From assembly GCF_036404135.1 (NCBI RefSeq), contig NZ_DASWPE010000028.1:1-26053 (forward strand): DNA of 26,053 nt, in the 5' to 3' direction. Shown here piece after piece: positions 25,122 to 26,053 of this stretch. Position 1 is the stretch's first letter. Each line of letters starts with the position of its first letter. Source of the stretch: Rhodopseudomonas_A sp036404135 (lineage in GTDB: Bacteria; Pseudomonadota; Alphaproteobacteria; Rhizobiales; Xanthobacteraceae). The notes under the pieces are model-generated. The model was not told the origin of the DNA. It saw only the letters and a program-made list of their open reading frames with translations, and made no database searches. A program made the translations under genes and the position numbers.

Positions 25122-26053
25122 ATGGCGCGTGACAAGATTGCTTTGATTGGCTCCGGTCAGATCGGCGGAACCTTGGCTCACCTGGTCGGCCTGAAGGAAC
25201 TCGGCGACGTGGTGATGTTCGACATTGCCGAAGGCATTCCGCAGGGCAAATCGCTGGATATCGCGCAGTCCTCGCCGGTCGACGGCTTCGACGCCAAATT
25301 CACCGGCGCCAATTCCTACGAGGCGATCGAGGGCGCCCGCGTGGTGATCGTCACCGCCGGCGTGCCGCGCAAGCCCGGCATGAGCCGCGACGATCTACTC
25401 AGCATCAACCTCAAGGTGATGGAGCAGGTCGGCGCCGGCATCAAGAAATACGCCCCCGACGCCTTCGTGATCTGCATCACCAACCCGCTCGACGCCATGG
25501 TCTGGGCGCTGCAGAAGGCCTCCGGGCTGCCGCACCGCAAGGTGGTCGGCATGGCCGGCGTGCTAGACTCCGCCCGGTTTCGCTATTTCCTCGCCGACGA
25601 ATTCAACGTCTCGGTGGAAGACGTCACCGCCTTCGTGCTGGGCGGCCATGGCGATACCATGGTGCCGCTGGTGAAGTATTCCACGGTGGCCGGCATCCCG
25701 CTGCCCGACCTGGTGAAGATGGGCTGGACCTCGCAGGCCCGGCTCGACGAGATCGTCGACCGCACCCGCAATGGCGGCGCCGAGATCGTCAACCTGCTGA
25801 AGACCGGCTCGGCGTTCTACGCGCCGGCGGCGTCGGCGATCGCGATGGCCGAGAGCTACCTCAAGGACAAGAAGCGGGTGGTGCCGGTGGCGGCCTATCT
25901 CAACGGCGAATACGGCGTGAAGGACATGTATGTCGGCGTGCCGGTGGTGATCGGCGACAAGGGCGTCGAGCGCATCGTCGAGATCGAGCTGGCCGGCAAG
26001 GATCGCGAGGCGTTCGACAAGTCGGTCGCCGCGGTGCAGGGTCTGGTCGAGGC
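25122..26053 (+). CDS. mdh: Malate dehydrogenase, LDH-type, 3' truncated by window end
   Basis: Mdh oxidises malate to oxaloacetate with NAD in the TCA cycle. The 310 complete codons visible run to the window end without a stop, about a dozen short of the usual length for this type. The NAD-binding GSGQIGG is at 10-16, substrate-loop VPRKPGMSRDDLL gives Arg83 and Arg89, Arg152 lies in LDSARFR and the catalytic His176 in GGHGDTMVP. This is the LDH-like MDH class of alphaproteobacteria. AAAGGA at 25106-25111 lies 10 bases before the ATG, the start MARDKIALIGSG being canonical. Its own promoter is probably in the 138-base spacer after zapE, but I see no clear boxes there. Confidence 0.96.
   Translation, partial: MARDKIALIGSGQIGGTLAHLVGLKELGDVVMFDIAEGIPQGKSLDIAQSSPVDGFDAKFTGANSYEAIEGARVVIVTAGVPRKPGMSRDDLLSINLKVMEQVGAGIKKYAPDAFVICITNPLDAMVWALQKASGLPHRKVVGMAGVLDSARFRYFLADEFNVSVEDVTAFVLGGHGDTMVPLVKYSTVAGIPLPDLVKMGWTSQARLDEIVDRTRNGGAEIVNLLKTGSAFYAPAASAIAMAESYLKDKKRVVPVAAYLNGEYGVKDMYVGVPVVIGDKGVERIVEIELAGKDREAFDKSVAAVQGLVE

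Overview
The window is a GC-rich chromosomal segment from an alphaproteobacterium, most likely of the Rhodopseudomonas/Bradyrhizobium group. The basis is protein character (aconitase AcnA, LDH-type Mdh, DUF2794, DUF1223, a ccmA-B-C-D-G cluster), about two-thirds GC in coding DNA, and several families of dispersed palindromic intergenic repeats that I associate with this group. Species is not certain. I see no tRNA, rRNA, CRISPR array, insertion sequence or transposase gene.

Layout. 1-1533 (minus): a translationally coupled pair of exported proteins, one with a Pro/Ala linker and a GyrI-like domain, the other a SIMPL (DUF541) protein. 1806-6678 (plus): dapF overlapping mtaB, then ftsY and ispZ; an rluA-family pseudouridine synthase lies on the opposite strand between mtaB and ftsY and carries an in-frame palindromic element. 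6880-7254 (minus): an exported ComEA-like helix-hairpin-helix protein. 7508-11000 (minus): the System I cytochrome c maturation genes ccmA, ccmB, ccmC, ccmD and ccmG, tightly packed except for a 600-base block of nested repeats between ccmA and ccmB. 11211-14830 (plus): acnA and an exported thioredoxin-like DUF1223 protein. 15485-15841 (plus): a DUF2794 gene bracketed by two copies of one palindromic repeat. 16058-17733 (minus): a GNAT acetyltransferase and a Bax inhibitor-1/YccA-type membrane protein with a clear terminator. 18036-21357 (minus): an ABC exporter of the YbbP/YbbA type, divergent from a TesA-type lysophospholipase/esterase (21407-22060), an arrangement also found in E. coli. 22202-22738 (plus): thpR. 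22740-23626: an AT-richer islet with a DUF3800 gene on the minus strand. 23793 to the end (plus): zapE and the start of mdh, which runs off the window.

Most genes are housekeeping: lysine/peptidoglycan precursor synthesis (dapF), tRNA and rRNA modification (mtaB, rluA), membrane protein targeting (ftsY), division (ispZ, zapE), cytochrome c assembly (ccm) and the TCA cycle (acnA, mdh). The accessory signal lies in the repeats and the DUF3800 islet. The most interesting observation is the palindromic element inside rluA: its two 40-nt arms match at 39 of 40 positions, the reading frame stays open through it, and a truncated copy of the same arm lies in the ccmA-ccmB spacer.
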